A DNA stretch of 64,000 nt, taken from Methanobrevibacter thaueri. Lineage in GTDB: Archaea; Methanobacteriota; Methanobacteria; Methanobacteriales; Methanobacteriaceae. The position numbers and the translations under genes were made by a program. Location: positions 62,001 through 126,000 of the forward strand of contig NZ_MZGS01000014.1 in NCBI RefSeq assembly GCF_003111625.1. Direction: 5' to 3'. A model generated the notes under the pieces. That model worked only from the letters and a program-made list of their open reading frames with translations. It did no database searches and was not told the origin of the DNA. The stretch's first letter is position 1, and each line of letters starts with the position of its first letter. Shown here piece after piece: positions 7,190-16,148 of this stretch.

Positions 7190-7588
7190 ATGCCTGAGAA
7201 TATAAACAATGAAAAAGAGAAATTGCCTTTTGCGAAAAATGAAGTGTACCGCCTTATGAGGGAAAACCTTGACTCCGACAAGATGATCAAGGACCGAGTA
7301 AAGGTCGAAATGAACAGGTTCCTGTACAGCATACTGGTAAACGTGTGCAAGCAGCTGAACGATTACCCATACACCACCATAGATTACGAAATGCTCAAGG
7401 AATGCATATACCCATACACCAACATCGAAAGGATCAACGAGGAAAAGAAAAGGATTCTCATGCACCTTGATGCCATCAAGGCCGACTGTGACGCATTGGC
7501 GATGGATGTTGAAAAAAGCCTGAAACTTAAGGATACGGTTGAAAATGATTTGTTTGCTGATTTTTCAGCCGATGAAAATGAGTATTAG
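7190..7588 (+). CDS. Divergent histone-fold protein with coiled-coil tail
   Basis: A 132-residue protein. Residues 12-76 align by eye with an archaeal histone: [15 protein letters not shown] (helix 1), DSDKMIKD (loop 1), [20 protein letters not shown] (long helix 2), then [12 protein letters not shown], matching the K-T-I-x-x-x-D-I segment of helix 3. Canonical archaeal histones end here at about 67 residues. This one continues with about 55 residues that look helical and heptad-like ([19 protein letters not shown]) and a short acidic end. Loop residues that contact DNA are changed (for example TT-I-D in place of RKTI), so its DNA binding may differ. It has its own promoter and a hairpin terminator, suggesting a single-gene transcript. 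The histone reading is inferred from the fold pattern. Confidence 0.6.
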   Translation: MPENINNEKEKLPFAKNEVYRLMRENLDSDKMIKDRVKVEMNRFLYSILVNVCKQLNDYPYTTIDYEMLKECIYPYTNIERINEEKKRILMHLDAIKADCDALAMDVEKSLKLKDTVENDLFADFSADENEY

Positions 7589-7621
7589 AAGTTAACTAAT
7601 TTTAAAAAAAAGTGTTTTAGA

Positions 7622-7660
7622 AACTTACTGAAAAGTAAGTTCCATTTTTATTTAATTTTT
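7622..7660 (+). terminator. Hairpin terminator after the histone-like gene
   Basis: A perfect 7-bp stem AACTTAC/GTAAGTT (7622-7628 and 7635-7641) with a 6-nt loop is followed by CCATTTTTATTTAATTTTT. It also lies downstream of the convergent metK gene and could serve both strands. Confidence 0.55.
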
Positions 7661-8827
7661 AAGATATTTTTTCAAGTCGTCAGCTTTGTCGGTTTTCTCC
7701 CATGGAAGACCTTCAATACCGAAGTGACCGTATTTTGCGGTCTGTTTGTATTGGGTGTCACGTAAACCTAAGGTTTCGATGATTCCGTCAGGAGTCAACT
7801 TGAAGTTTTCACGCACAATGTCCTCAAAGCTGATGTCATCTATTTTGTTTTCGGTTCCGAAAGCGTCGACCATGATGGAAGTCGGTTCGGCGACTCCAAT
7901 AGCGTAGGATACCTGGATTTCACATTTTTCTGCAAGGCCGCTTGCAACGATGTTCTTGGCGATGTATCTTGCCATGTAACATGCACTTCTGTCCACTTTT
8001 GTGCAGTCCTTACCTGAGAATGCACCTCCACCGTGTCTTGCATATCCTCCATAGGTGTCTACGATGATTTTACGTCCGGTCAAACCTGCGTCACCATGCG
8101 GACCGCCTATTTCGAATTTTCCTGTTGGGTTAATGTGATATTTGGTATCAGGAGTCATCAATTTTTCAGGGATAACTGCCTTGAAGAGCTTTTCCTTAAT
8201 GTCTTCGTGCAATTGTTCCTGATTGTCTGACATTGACTCGTCATGCTGGGTGGACAATACCACTGCATCAAGGGACAATACGTTTCCATCCTTATCATAA
8301 TTAACTGACACTTGTGCCTTACCGTCAGGTCTTAAGTATGGAAGTTCTCCGCTTTCACGAAGTTCTGTTAACTTATTGGTTAATTTACGTGCCAAATCAA
8401 TTGGATATGGCATTAATGAATCGGTTTCATTGGTTGCAAAACCGAACATCATTCCCTGATCTCCTGCACCGGTTTCCTCATCTCCCCTGTCAACTCCCTG
8501 GTTGATGTCCTGGGATTGTGCATGGAGCCTGTTTTTGACTTCACAGGAATGTCCGTCAAATTCCAATTCCGGCTTGTCATAACCTATTTCAATGATTGTG
8601 TCCCTTATGATTTTTTCGATATCTTCATCGGACAAATCAGTGTTTGAGGTTATCTCACCGAATACCATAGCAAAATCGGTTGTCACACAGGTTTCACATG
8701 CTACGTGTGAATTCTTATCTCCTGCCATATATGCATCCAATATTGCATCAGAGATTATGTCTGCAACCTTATCTGGGTGTCCTTGAGTTACGGATTCTGA
8801 TGTAAATGTTCTATATACTTCGCTCAT
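7652..8827 (-). CDS. metK: S-adenosylmethionine synthetase, bacterial MetK type
   Basis: Makes S-adenosylmethionine from methionine and ATP in the cytoplasm. The 391-residue length and the motifs are those of bacterial/eukaryotic MetK: GHPDK at 16-20, the ATP signature GAGDQG at 120-125, and GGGAFSGKD followed by KVDRSACY. Most archaea instead use a separate, very divergent archaeal MAT, so this copy suggests gene transfer from bacteria. It is monocistronic, with a TATA-rich upstream region near 8890-8905 and a GGTGAT binding site. Its product supplies methyl donors to the methyltransferases and the radical SAM protein elsewhere in the window. Identification is very secure. Confidence 0.97.
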   Translation of the reverse strand: MSEVYRTFTSESVTQGHPDKVADIISDAILDAYMAGDKNSHVACETCVTTDFAMVFGEITSNTDLSDEDIEKIIRDTIIEIGYDKPELEFDGHSCEVKNRLHAQSQDINQGVDRGDEETGAGDQGMMFGFATNETDSLMPYPIDLARKLTNKLTELRESGELPYLRPDGKAQVSVNYDKDGNVLSLDAVVLSTQHDESMSDNQEQLHEDIKEKLFKAVIPEKLMTPDTKYHINPTGKFEIGGPHGDAGLTGRKIIVDTYGGYARHGGGAFSGKDCTKVDRSACYMARYIAKNIVASGLAEKCEIQVSYAIGVAEPTSIMVDAFGTENKIDDISFEDIVRENFKLTPDGIIETLGLRDTQYKQTAKYGHFGIEGLPWEKTDKADDLKKYLKN

Positions 8828-9007
8828 TTTATCACCAATAAAAGCATTAAATGTTACAAATTTATTTCATTTGTAAAATATGCAATAATCATTATATATT
8901 ATTTTAATATTTGTATTAAATCATATTTAAACATTTAAAAAAATACTCCCCACTAAATAGATAAACCAAATAGTTCATCTTAAAAAAAAAGAAAAAAAGA
9001 AAACAGG

Positions 9008-10438
9008 TTAGATCATACCTGTTAAGAATAATGTTATGTTTGCAATTGTTGCTGAACCAAGATAAGTTCCGCAGATTACAATCAAAGCAACAATGATTCC
9101 TCTCCAACCGATTTTCTTAAATGCCTCCCAGTCCTTACCGATTGAAATACCGACATAAGCAAGGAATGCGGTACAGATGGTGGTCAGTTCGACTTGGGAA
9201 ACGTAATGAGTAACGAAATCAGCAGTCGGAACGCCCGGTATGGCCACGATCAAACCAATTAAACTTATAAAGATGATTGATGGAACGTGGAAAGGGAAAA
9301 TCCTTTCAAGAGACATACCTATGATTGTAATGACTGAAATGATAATCATTGCAATGAACGCATCAACAAATGACACATGATAACCTACAACACTACCAAC
9401 GGCCACAATGATTGAAAATGCCAAAAGCAATGTTGACCATCTTTTAAGTTTTCCGAAACTCAAACCGTCCACTGAATCGTCTTCAACATCCTCACTTTCA
9501 TCATATTCACTATCAGCAATGCTTGCGCTGCCGTCACCTAAAACCGGAGACAGCCACTTATACAATTTTTCCGCAAGAGGCAATGAAATGAAAAGACACA
9601 TGTAAATTCCCAGACAGAATGAGAGAATGTTACTGCATCCTGCAAAAGCTTCCAGCTGGGTAGCCATGCCCGGATTCATATGCACCAGCGGAACCAATGC
9701 CGCAGCATTCATACTTGCACTTCCTATACCTGATGCCATTGCAAAGGCATAAGGGTGGAAAGGTATAATTGAAACACACATACTTGACAGGAAACTGATG
9801 AAAGGAGTACCGATAATTGATCCGATTACGAAAATGGCCAGAACCCCACGTGCCTCAGGAGATTTGAAACCGTATTTGTCAATGATGATTGCCAGGTTAG
9901 GTTCACGACAGATTGAACTTGCCATACCGATTACCTCTCTTCTAAAACCTAAAAGCAATGCAACCGGCAATGCTATAAGAGTTCCCAAATCACCCAGAAG
10001 CTGAAGGATTAAAGCGGGACCCACCTTTAAAATGACGCCGATGGACTGGCCACTTGAAATAGCCAGCTTACATATCAAAACACCAATAAGTATGACCATG
10101 GCCCCCTCAGCCACCTTAGCCTGTTCAACATCAATATATTTAAATGGCTTTGCCAAAAAGAGGGCTAAACCCAATACCAAAGCGTAGATTAAAGGCAATA
10201 ATAAAAAACTGATTGTGTCAGTAATCTTAATCTCTATGACACCAATGGACATTGAAATGATAACCAGAATCAACACTACAATATTTAAAAGGTTCTCTCT
10301 CCATGGAGGCCTCCTTTTGATTATAACATCCGCTCGTCTTCTGTATCTGTGAAGTTTAAATCTATTTATTGCACGCATGCGCTGTTCTTTAAATTTCTGC
10401 TCATGCATGTGTTTGCCGTACTTCTGAACCTCATGCAT
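9008..10438 (-). CDS. DUF3100-family integral membrane protein
   Basis: A 476-residue protein with about ten to twelve hydrophobic helices. A basic N-terminal segment of about 45 residues (HEVQKYGKHMHEQKFKEQRM) precedes the first helix. The block IGTPFISFLSSMCVSIIPFH, then GIGSASMNAAALVPLV, is characteristic of DUF3100, a transporter-like family of unknown substrate. An acidic cytoplasmic loop (SEYDESEDVEDDSVDG) separates two halves that look like a repeated bundle. The start is uncertain: the ATG used is 27 bases from the nearest good binding site (TAGGAGGT near 10463-10470), and no in-frame ATG, GTG or TTG lies between them. Monocistronic. A transport role is inferred from topology. Confidence 0.72.
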   Translation of the reverse strand: MHEVQKYGKHMHEQKFKEQRMRAINRFKLHRYRRRADVIIKRRPPWRENLLNIVVLILVIISMSIGVIEIKITDTISFLLLPLIYALVLGLALFLAKPFKYIDVEQAKVAEGAMVILIGVLICKLAISSGQSIGVILKVGPALILQLLGDLGTLIALPVALLLGFRREVIGMASSICREPNLAIIIDKYGFKSPEARGVLAIFVIGSIIGTPFISFLSSMCVSIIPFHPYAFAMASGIGSASMNAAALVPLVHMNPGMATQLEAFAGCSNILSFCLGIYMCLFISLPLAEKLYKWLSPVLGDGSASIADSEYDESEDVEDDSVDGLSFGKLKRWSTLLLAFSIIVAVGSVVGYHVSFVDAFIAMIIISVITIIGMSLERIFPFHVPSIIFISLIGLIVAIPGVPTADFVTHYVSQVELTTICTAFLAYVGISIGKDWEAFKKIGWRGIIVALIVICGTYLGSATIANITLFLTGMI

Positions 10439-10637
10439 GTGCGATTTCTCATCGGAAATAGAATACCTCCTAAATTATCATATTCTATTAAAATATTCAT
10501 AGACAATTAAAGTTAATGCAAACATAACATAAAAATTTTACTAAATGATTGAAATTCAATCTAAAAAACAGTTGAACAAATGGATTTGTAAACTAAAAAA
10601 AATAGATTGAGGAAACTAATTTTCCCCACTTTAATGA

Positions 10638-11153
10638 TTAACAGTTTTTACCTGCTTCATAAACTTCTTTTAAAACATCCTTTTGTGATTTGACGTTTCC
10701 AAAGACTTCGAAGACTTCCCTTATATTTGGATTAACTGAAAAGCCGATGAAGCTTTTAATGCCAATCAAAGCATCGCCGCAACTGCTTCCTGCAGCCATG
10801 ATGATGTAGTAGTCCTGATTTTCCAGATGCCTGAATACAGGATAGCACCTGTCGAAAAACATCTTCAGGGTTCCGCACATCTCATAGTAATAGACAGGAG
10901 TTGCGTAGACCACCACGTCAGCTTCGAGCATGTCCTCAAGAATCGGTGCGATTCCATCGTCCTGAACGCATTTCATCTCAGGGGTCTTGCAGGCATAGCA
11001 TGCCTTGCATGATGAGAATTCAATGTCCTCCAAAAAGTATTTCACGGCATCGTGACCTGCATCAAGGGCTCCCCTGACGAATTCATCACATAATGTATCT
11101 GAATTTTGCCCCTTTCTTGGGGATGAACTTATTACAATTACCTTCTTACTCAT
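10638..11153 (-). CDS. Iron-sulfur flavoprotein-like NAD(P)H/FMN oxidoreductase
   Basis: A 171-residue flavodoxin-fold protein. IVISSSPRKGQNSDTL near the start is the FMN-phosphate loop, and ATPVYYYEMCGTLKMFFDR is the family core. Between them CKACYACKTPEMKC has the C-x2-C-x2-C-x5-C compact motif of methanogen iron-sulfur flavoproteins (Isf), which bind a 4Fe-4S cluster next to FMN and transfer electrons, for example to O2 or peroxide. The start at MSKKV is chosen because it overlaps the upstream flavodoxin stop by a few bases. The two genes form a small redox operon. Confidence 0.85.
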   Translation of the reverse strand: MSKKVIVISSSPRKGQNSDTLCDEFVRGALDAGHDAVKYFLEDIEFSSCKACYACKTPEMKCVQDDGIAPILEDMLEADVVVYATPVYYYEMCGTLKMFFDRCYPVFRHLENQDYYIIMAAGSSCGDALIGIKSFIGFSVNPNIREVFEVFGNVKSQKDVLKEVYEAGKNC

Positions 11154-11610
11154 TTTCAATCCATTCCTTTGCAGCACTCACATTGCCCATGAATCTCATT
11201 CCCTTTGCGAAGTTGAGTTCAGGATATGCGTTTTTCAGGTCATTGACACATCCGTCGATTCCTGTTCCTCCTGAGGTGCAGAAGGCCTTGATGGTCTTTC
11301 CGCTCAAATCAACGCTTTCAATGAAGGTGTTGATGATTGTAGGTGCGGTGTACCACCATACTGGAAATCCGATGACGACAGTATCATACTGGCTCACGTC
11401 ACATGACTCTACAATAGGTGGCCTGAATTCCCTGTCATTCATTTCAATTGTTGATCTTGATTTTTTATCCATATAATCCAAGTCAGCGGCAGTGTACGGT
11501 TCCACAGGCTTGATTTCAAACAAATCATAGCCGTTTTCGTCTGCTATATTTTCAGCCACTCTTTTGGTTACTCCGCTTGCGGAGAAGTATGCTACCAATA
11601 CATTACTCAT
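11146..11610 (-). CDS. Flavodoxin
   Basis: A 154-residue flavodoxin. VAYFSASGVTKRVAENIA is the FMN phosphate-binding loop, VVIGFPVWWYTAPTII contains the aromatic flavin-stacking residues, and FCTSGGTGIDGCVNDL closes the flavin site. It is an electron carrier or a small quinone/NAD(P)H reductase partner in the cytoplasm. The first gene of an operon with the Isf-like protein (overlap of 8 bp). The start follows GGTGATAAA. The divergent hemD gene begins 127 bp away. Confidence 0.88.
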   Translation of the reverse strand: MSNVLVAYFSASGVTKRVAENIADENGYDLFEIKPVEPYTAADLDYMDKKSRSTIEMNDREFRPPIVESCDVSQYDTVVIGFPVWWYTAPTIINTFIESVDLSGKTIKAFCTSGGTGIDGCVNDLKNAYPELNFAKGMRFMGNVSAAKEWIENE

Positions 11611-11737
11611 TTTATCACCATGTAAAAATATGATTTCATATTATATAATTGTTTACATTCACAACAATTTTAAAAAATAATATAAACAACCTAAAAGATA
11701 ATATATTACATTATTAAATTAGTGAAGGTAATAAAAA

Positions 11738-12499
11738 ATGTCAAAACCCGTCATTGCAATAACAAGACCAATCGACAGGGCGCAAAAGGCCTGTGAGATT
11801 GTTGAGGAATTGGGTGGAGAAGCCTTTCTCGCACCGACACTTGATTTGGAACCGGTCAACACCGAATCCCTGAAGGAGCTGGTGGCCAGAAAAGACGAAC
11901 TGGACTGGATTGTTTTCACCTCACCGACAACAATCGTTTCCCTGAACAAGTTCTATCCGGGTTTCATTGAAAATCTGAACTGCATGCTAGCAGTCATAGG
12001 TAATAAGACAGGAAAACTGGCTGAAAAGCAGGGCGTTGAGGTTGACTTGATGCCTGATGACTTTACAGCGGAAGGCCTGGTTGAAGAGTTTGCCAAAAGA
12101 GGAATAACAGACAAGACAATAGGAATTCCAAGAACCGCCTCCGCAAGATCAACCTTGCCTGAAGGATTGGAGGAGCTTGGAAACACAGTGATTCTTGCAG
12201 AAGCCTACAAGTCACTCTTCCCAATGGATGACGAGAAGGTCAAGGAACTGATTTCAAAAATCGAAAACATGGAAATTGACGCAATAACATTCACAAGCCC
12301 GCTGACAGTTGAAAACTTCTTCAAGATAGCTGACGACAAGGAAAAGCTTGCTAAATTGCTGAATGACAATCTATTGACCGTAAGCATCGGTCCGATTACC
12401 GCAAAGGTTTTGGACAAGTATGACATTGCCTACATTTACCCGGATACCTACACCGTTCCGGATATGATGGAATTATTATTCGAAAAACTAAATGGATGA
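11738..12499 (+). CDS. hemD: Uroporphyrinogen-III synthase
   Basis: Closes and inverts ring D of hydroxymethylbilane to give uroporphyrinogen III, the precursor of F430, sirohaem and cobamides in methanogens. The 253-residue protein shows the two-domain HemD layout: IAITRPIDRAQKACEIVEELGGEAFLAP at the start, DWIVFTSPTTIVSL, a central GIPRTASARSTLPEGLE linker, then DAITFTSPLTVENFFKI and SIGPITAKVLDKY near the end. Its stop overlaps the beginning of glf, giving a co-transcribed run. HemB lies 20 kb away. GAAGGTAATAAAA precedes the start. Confidence 0.93.
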   Translation: MSKPVIAITRPIDRAQKACEIVEELGGEAFLAPTLDLEPVNTESLKELVARKDELDWIVFTSPTTIVSLNKFYPGFIENLNCMLAVIGNKTGKLAEKQGVEVDLMPDDFTAEGLVEEFAKRGITDKTIGIPRTASARSTLPEGLEELGNTVILAEAYKSLFPMDDEKVKELISKIENMEIDAITFTSPLTVENFFKIADDKEKLAKLLNDNLLTVSIGPITAKVLDKYDIAYIYPDTYTVPDMMELLFEKLNG

Positions 12500-12503
12500 T
12501 TAT

Positions 12504-13598
12504 ATGAGTGATTATAAATACGTTATTGTCGGAGCTGGGCTTTCCGGACTTACAATAGCTGAGAGAATTGCAAATGAATTGGATGAAGAAGTGTTAATTA
12601 TTGAAAAGCGTGACCATATCGGTGGAAATGTCTATGATTTCTACAAGGACGGTCTTTTAATCCAAAAATATGGTCCTCACATTTACCATACCAAAGAGAA
12701 AAAGGTTCATGACTACCTGTCCCAATTCACGGAATGGACAGATTATGTGCACAGGGTCCTGAGCTGCGTTGACGGCAAACTCGTGCCCATGCCGATCTGC
12801 ATTGACACATTGAACCAGTTATATGGCCTTGATTTGGATGAAAACTCAATGCGTGAATGGATAGATGAGCACAAGGAAGACATTGATGAGGTTAAAAGTT
12901 CCGAAGATGTCGTCCTAAAGAATGCAGGAAGGGACATATACAACAAGCTCTTCAAGAACTACACCGAAAAGCAGTGGGGAACATCCGCAGCAAATCTAAG
13001 CCCCTCTGTAATATCAAGGATACCATTCCGTTTCAATCATGACACACGCTACTTTGACGACCCATATCAGGGAATGCCAAAGGAAGGGTTTACAAAGATG
13101 TGTGAAAACATGATTAAATCCGACAAGATCCATGTCGGACTCAAGGCTGACTATAAGGATTACATCCACAGAATCAACTATGAAAAGCTGATTTACACTG
13201 GACCTATCGATTACTTCTATGACTATAAATACGGAGAACTGCTTTATCGCTGTTTGAACTTCGTTTATGAAATACTGGACGAAGACTCCTATCAGGAAGT
13301 TGGTGTTGTAAATTATCCAAACCATCCATACTTTACCCGCATAACCGAGTTTAAAAAATTGACTGGACAGGAAGTTAAGGGAAAAACCGCCATTATGAAG
13401 GAATATCCCGGATTCAATGGTGAGAAATGCTACCCATATCCGACCCAGGAATACCTTGACAAATTCAAGTTGTACGAAGCGGAAATGGAGAAGGAAGAAA
13501 ACGTGATTTTTGCAGGAAGACTCGCTAAATACAAATACTACAATATGGATTTAGTTGTTAAAGATGCACTGGAAATATTTGAAAACGAGATAAAGTGA
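12504..13598 (+). CDS. glf: UDP-galactopyranose mutase
   Basis: A flavoenzyme that interconverts UDP-galactopyranose and UDP-galactofuranose for surface glycans. About 364 residues, the family's normal length. The FAD loop is VGAGLSGLTIAERI, followed by KRDHIGGNVYD; the substrate region has YGPHIYHT and the C-terminal GRLAKYKYYNMD. ATG at 12504 is preferred over 12492 because homologues begin near SDYKYVIVGAG; the other would add four residues and overlap hemD. Its place between hemD and srp19 is probably just transcriptional packing. Galactofuranose is known from some methanogen surface polysaccharides. Confidence 0.95.
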   Translation: MSDYKYVIVGAGLSGLTIAERIANELDEEVLIIEKRDHIGGNVYDFYKDGLLIQKYGPHIYHTKEKKVHDYLSQFTEWTDYVHRVLSCVDGKLVPMPICIDTLNQLYGLDLDENSMREWIDEHKEDIDEVKSSEDVVLKNAGRDIYNKLFKNYTEKQWGTSAANLSPSVISRIPFRFNHDTRYFDDPYQGMPKEGFTKMCENMIKSDKIHVGLKADYKDYIHRINYEKLIYTGPIDYFYDYKYGELLYRCLNFVYEILDEDSYQEVGVVNYPNHPYFTRITEFKKLTGQEVKGKTAIMKEYPGFNGEKCYPYPTQEYLDKFKLYEAEMEKEENVIFAGRLAKYKYYNMDLVVKDALEIFENEIK

Positions 13599-13602
13599 TA
13601 AC

Positions 13603-13872
13603 ATGATTGCAATTTGGCCACAGTACATGAATAAAAACTTGACACTTAATGAAGGTCGTAAGATCGCAAAGGACGACTGCGTTTCAGACCCTACAATAAA
13701 CGACATTGAAAGAGCACTTAAAAGACTTAACCTTTCCCACAGCATCCAAAAAGAAAACGCCTATCCTGGAAAATGGTATGAAAAGTCAGGAAGGGCGCTT
13801 GTTGAATGGGAAGGAACAAAACTCGAATTGATACGAACAATAAGCTTGGAAATTAAGAAAATGAGAAACTGA
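13603..13872 (+). CDS. srp19: Signal recognition particle 19 kDa protein
   Basis: An 89-residue SRP19, which binds the tips of helices 6 and 8 of 7S RNA and prepares it for SRP54. The start MIAIWPQYMNKNLTLNEGRK and the central NAYPGKWYEKSGRALVEW are the conserved blocks. It starts 4 bp after the glf stop and ends 5 bp before the RecJ-like gene, so it is in the middle of an operon. Archaeal- and eukaryote-specific, supporting the domain assignment of the window. Confidence 0.96.
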   Translation: MIAIWPQYMNKNLTLNEGRKIAKDDCVSDPTINDIERALKRLNLSHSIQKENAYPGKWYEKSGRALVEWEGTKLELIRTISLEIKKMRN

Positions 13873-13877
13873 TTATT

Positions 13878-15284
13878 ATGCAAATGCCACAACTAATGTC
13901 TGAACAATACGCCGAAGCGCGTGAAATCATCACCTCATCAGATGACATTAAAGTGTACTCACATATCGACTGTGATGGAATATGTTCAGGCGCAATACTA
14001 TCAACAATACTGGACAGACAGAACAAGGAACATGAAATCGAATTTGTCAATCTTGATGTGCTGGATGACATCGAGCTGACACATGAGCTGACAATATTCT
14101 CCGATTTGGGTTCCGGACAGAGAATCGATACGAACGCCAAAAATGGCCAGAAGATCATCATCCTGGACCACCACCCTCCCCTCAGGGACCTTGACTATAG
14201 GGAAGGCAAGGACTACACATACCTTGAAATCAATCCTATTCATCATGGAATTGACGGCTCATATTGCGTGTGCGGAGGGGGACTGTGCTATTTCCTTTCA
14301 AAGGAATTCGGTTATGATGACCTAAGCTGGATTGGACTACTCTCAGCAGTGGGAGACATGCAAAACACAACCACCGGCCATTTCGAGGGTCTGAATGAGA
14401 TTATCCAGCAGGACGCAATCGACGGAGGATACCTTGAAGTGAACAAAAACGACCTCAACATCTATGGAAGGCAGACACGACCGTTATTCGTGGCCTTATC
14501 CTATTTCAGTGACGTCAAGCTTCCGATAACAAACAACACCAATGAGACCATGGCGGTTTTGGAGGAACTTGGAATTGAGGAAAAGCACAAGAGAAAAACA
14601 TTGGGTCAACTTACAATGGAGGATAAGCAAAAGCTTTACCAGTATCTGTCAAGAAGCATTTCCCAGGCCGTTCCGGGCAAATATGTGAAATACATCTCAA
14701 GGCTCATACTTGGGGATTCCTACACATTCCTACAGGAAGATAAAGGCAGTTTCCTGAGGGACGCTTCTGAATTTTCAACAGCCATGAACGCTTGCGGAAG
14801 AAACCATAAAGAGGAGATTGCCATGGAAGTGCTGAAAGGAGATAGAATCGAATCACTTGATGACCTTGAAGCGGTCAGCCTTGAACACAGACGAAACATA
14901 GCCCAGGCAATTGAAAAAGTGACTGCAGATGCTGAGTCAAATATAATTGAACTCGAAAACCTCCAATACTTTGACGGAACTGGCATTAAGCCAGAGATTG
15001 TGGGTACCATCACCGGAATGATACTAGGATATTGTAATTGGCAAAAACCAATCATAGGATTTACCCAAACAGAAAGTGACGGGCTAAAAGTTTCACTTAG
15101 ATGCTCTAGACTCTTATCCTACGATGGAATACACTTCGGTAACATCATTCGTCAAGTGGCAGGTGATGTCGGAGGTACAGGAGGAGGCCATTCAATGGCT
15201 TGCGGAGCTTACATTCCTCTTGAGAAAAAAGAAGAATTTTTATCAAGATTTAACAACGAACTTAATGGAAAATTAATAAATTAA
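13878..15284 (+). CDS. Archaeal RecJ-like (GAN) single-strand exonuclease
   Basis: A 468-residue DHH-family phosphoesterase. The N-terminal half has YSHIDCDGICSG (metal-binding D-x-D), TIFSDLGSG and LDHHPP, which is the DHH motif; the C-terminal DHHA1 domain ends GGTGGGHSMACGA. Archaeal proteins of this build are GINS-associated nucleases or RecJ homologues that degrade single-stranded nucleic acid during replication and repair. Position directly after srp19 and before a winged-helix regulator is typical operon packing. The active-site motifs are all intact. Confidence 0.92.
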   Translation: MQMPQLMSEQYAEAREIITSSDDIKVYSHIDCDGICSGAILSTILDRQNKEHEIEFVNLDVLDDIELTHELTIFSDLGSGQRIDTNAKNGQKIIILDHHPPLRDLDYREGKDYTYLEINPIHHGIDGSYCVCGGGLCYFLSKEFGYDDLSWIGLLSAVGDMQNTTTGHFEGLNEIIQQDAIDGGYLEVNKNDLNIYGRQTRPLFVALSYFSDVKLPITNNTNETMAVLEELGIEEKHKRKTLGQLTMEDKQKLYQYLSRSISQAVPGKYVKYISRLILGDSYTFLQEDKGSFLRDASEFSTAMNACGRNHKEEIAMEVLKGDRIESLDDLEAVSLEHRRNIAQAIEKVTADAESNIIELENLQYFDGTGIKPEIVGTITGMILGYCNWQKPIIGFTQTESDGLKVSLRCSRLLSYDGIHFGNIIRQVAGDVGGTGGGHSMACGAYIPLEKKEEFLSRFNNELNGKLIN

Positions 15285-15341
15285 GTTTATATACTATAAA
15301 GATAAAAATAGTAATTAATCAATTACAATTGAGGAATGAAA

Positions 15342-16148
15342 ATGATGAAGGCATTTAAAAAAAGAGGAGCTCTTACACATTTCCAAATACTAAGTGAAAT
15401 ATCCAAACAAGACCCTCATCTCAAACAAAAAGATTTGGCTAAAAAATTAGGGATTACAATACAAGCAGTTTCAGAAAACATAAAAACATTAACCGAATTG
15501 GGCTATATAACTTCCAAAGACGGAAGATCACCATATAAGATTACACAATCAGGTATTGACAAGGTCAAAAAAGACGCAATAAGTCTTAGGAAATACTCCG
15601 ATTCAGTGCTTGAAACAATGAACCACTATAAAACCATCTGGCCTGCAATCGCAAAAGAAGAACTTAAAAAGGACGACATTGTAGGATTATACATGGACGA
15701 TGGTGTTTTATACGCTCATAAAAAAGAAGAAAACGCAACAGGAATCGTTCTAGACGATGCTGAAGAGAATATGGACGTTTCATTAACCAACCTAACCGGA
15801 ATCATAGACATGAAAGTCGGTGAAGTTACTGTCATCAACGTTCCGACCATCAAGGACGGCGGATCCAAAAAATGTGACTTGGACTTGATTAAAAACGTTT
15901 ATGAAAAAGGCACAAATAACAATGAAATATTCAACAAGGTTGCAGTGGCAGGTACAGTATCACGTGCAGTCACCAACAAGTTAGGAATAAGCATAGACAT
16001 TGAATATGCCGCACCGCAGGCATCCGCAAATGCCGCCCGTAAAGGTTTGAATGTCCTTGCAATCGTCGTAGGTGACATGAGCAAAGCATTCACCCGTGAA
16101 CTTGAAAGTGAAAAAATCAAATATAACATCATTGATGGCGCACTATAG
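15342..16148 (+). CDS. Archaeal winged-helix transcriptional regulator with sensor domain
   Basis: About 268 residues. Residues 8-75 form a MarR-like winged helix: LTHFQILSEISKQDPHLKQK, then LAKKLGITIQAVSENIKTL (recognition helix), then a wing SKDGRSPYKIT. The C-terminal part (about residues 110-268) is an alpha/beta domain with AVAGTVSRAVTNKLGI and a closing FTRELESEKIKYNIID, resembling archaeal proteins labelled DUF7839. The start at 15342 or 15345 gives better spacing from GAGG than the upstream ATG at 15336. Target genes and ligand are unknown. Convergent with the helicase gene, with almost no gap. Confidence 0.82.
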   Translation: MMKAFKKRGALTHFQILSEISKQDPHLKQKDLAKKLGITIQAVSENIKTLTELGYITSKDGRSPYKITQSGIDKVKKDAISLRKYSDSVLETMNHYKTIWPAIAKEELKKDDIVGLYMDDGVLYAHKKEENATGIVLDDAEENMDVSLTNLTGIIDMKVGEVTVINVPTIKDGGSKKCDLDLIKNVYEKGTNNNEIFNKVAVAGTVSRAVTNKLGISIDIEYAAPQASANAARKGLNVLAIVVGDMSKAFTRELESEKIKYNIIDGAL

